Source: Clostridia bacterium (GTDB lineage Bacteria > Bacillota > Clostridia > Christensenellales > Aristaeellaceae). Taken from it: 5,333 bases of DNA. Where the stretch lies: positions 1 through 5,333 of the forward strand of contig JAEDKS010000158.1 in NCBI GenBank assembly GCA_016295665.1. The letters are read 5' to 3'. The position numbers and the translations under genes are program-made. Every line of letters begins with the position of its first letter. Position 1 is the stretch's first letter. Under the pieces are notes generated by a model that searched no databases, was not told the origin of the DNA, and was given only the letters and a program-made list of their open reading frames with translations. Of the stretch, positions 5,225 through 5,333 are shown one piece after another.

Positions 5225-5333
5225 GCGCATCGTGGTGGGCATGTCGGGCGGGGTGGATTCCTCAGTGGCAGCGCTGCTGCTCAAGCGGCAGGGCTACGAC
5301 GTGATCGGCGTGTTCATGAACAACTGGGAGGAG
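5217..5333 (+). CDS. mnmA: tRNA-specific 2-thiouridylase MnmA (N-terminal fragment, runs off window)
   Basis: Only the first 39 codons are present; the window ends inside the gene. The start MAERIVVGMSGGVDSS carries the ATP-pyrophosphatase PP-loop SGGVDSS at residues 10-16, and GVFMNNWEE at 31-39 matches the MnmA signature usually written G-x-FMKNW-[DE]-E. MnmA activates U34 of tRNA-Lys, -Glu and -Gln with ATP and transfers persulfide sulfur to make 2-thiouridine, with a cysteine desulfurase as donor. Asn35 replaces the Lys common at that place; it is a conservative curiosity rather than a sign of inactivity. The related PP-loop enzymes ThiI and argininosuccinate synthase lack the FMxNW block, so MnmA is favoured. 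Catalytic cysteines lie beyond the window. The start overlaps the HAD-tmk stop by 8 nt, making it the fourth gene of the operon. Confidence 0.88.
   Translation, partial: MAERIVVGMSGGVDSSVAALLLKRQGYDVIGVFMNNWEE

Noticed and set aside
3593..5284. Minus-strand open frame of about 563 codons opposite HAD-tmk
   Set aside because: It runs across two plus-strand gene junctions, shows no family motif, and has shadow-frame composition.

Overview
This is a GC-rich bacterial window, strongly G/C-biased at third codon positions, with short gaps and strong AGGAGG-type ribosome binding sites. The gene content, and especially an Orn/Lys/Arg-decarboxylase-like gene directly upstream of thymidylate kinase (as yaaO-tmk in Bacillus subtilis), suggests a high-GC member of the Bacillota, probably class Clostridia. 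That placement is an inference; no rRNA or other phylogenetic marker lies in the window.

Layout. Positions 11-1579 (minus strand) hold a complete gpmI, the cofactor-independent phosphoglycerate mutase of glycolysis. Positions 1580-1742 are a divergent, AT-richer intergenic region with two back-to-back sigma-A-type promoters, one firing left into gpmI and one right into a four-gene run. That run contains an alpha/beta hydrolase (1743-2570), a fold-type-I PLP-dependent decarboxylase of the YaaO/SpeA group (2592-3956), a single continuous gene encoding a HAD phosphatase domain fused to thymidylate kinase (3941-5224), and the first 39 codons of mnmA, the tRNA 2-thiouridylase (5217 to the window edge). 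Spacings are +21, -16 and -8 nt, so the four genes look like one translationally coupled operon.

How it fits together. gpmI is an independent housekeeping unit. The rightward operon mixes nucleotide metabolism (dTMP to dTDP), an amino-acid decarboxylase likely linked to polyamines, tRNA wobble thiolation, and an unassigned hydrolase. The most unusual element is the HAD-Tmk fusion: a phosphatase with all four HAD motifs intact, joined with almost no linker to a kinase with intact P-loop, REPGG and DRY motifs. I see no tRNA, rRNA, CRISPR array, insertion sequence or convincing rho-independent terminator, and no gene-free stretch exceeds about 165 bases.
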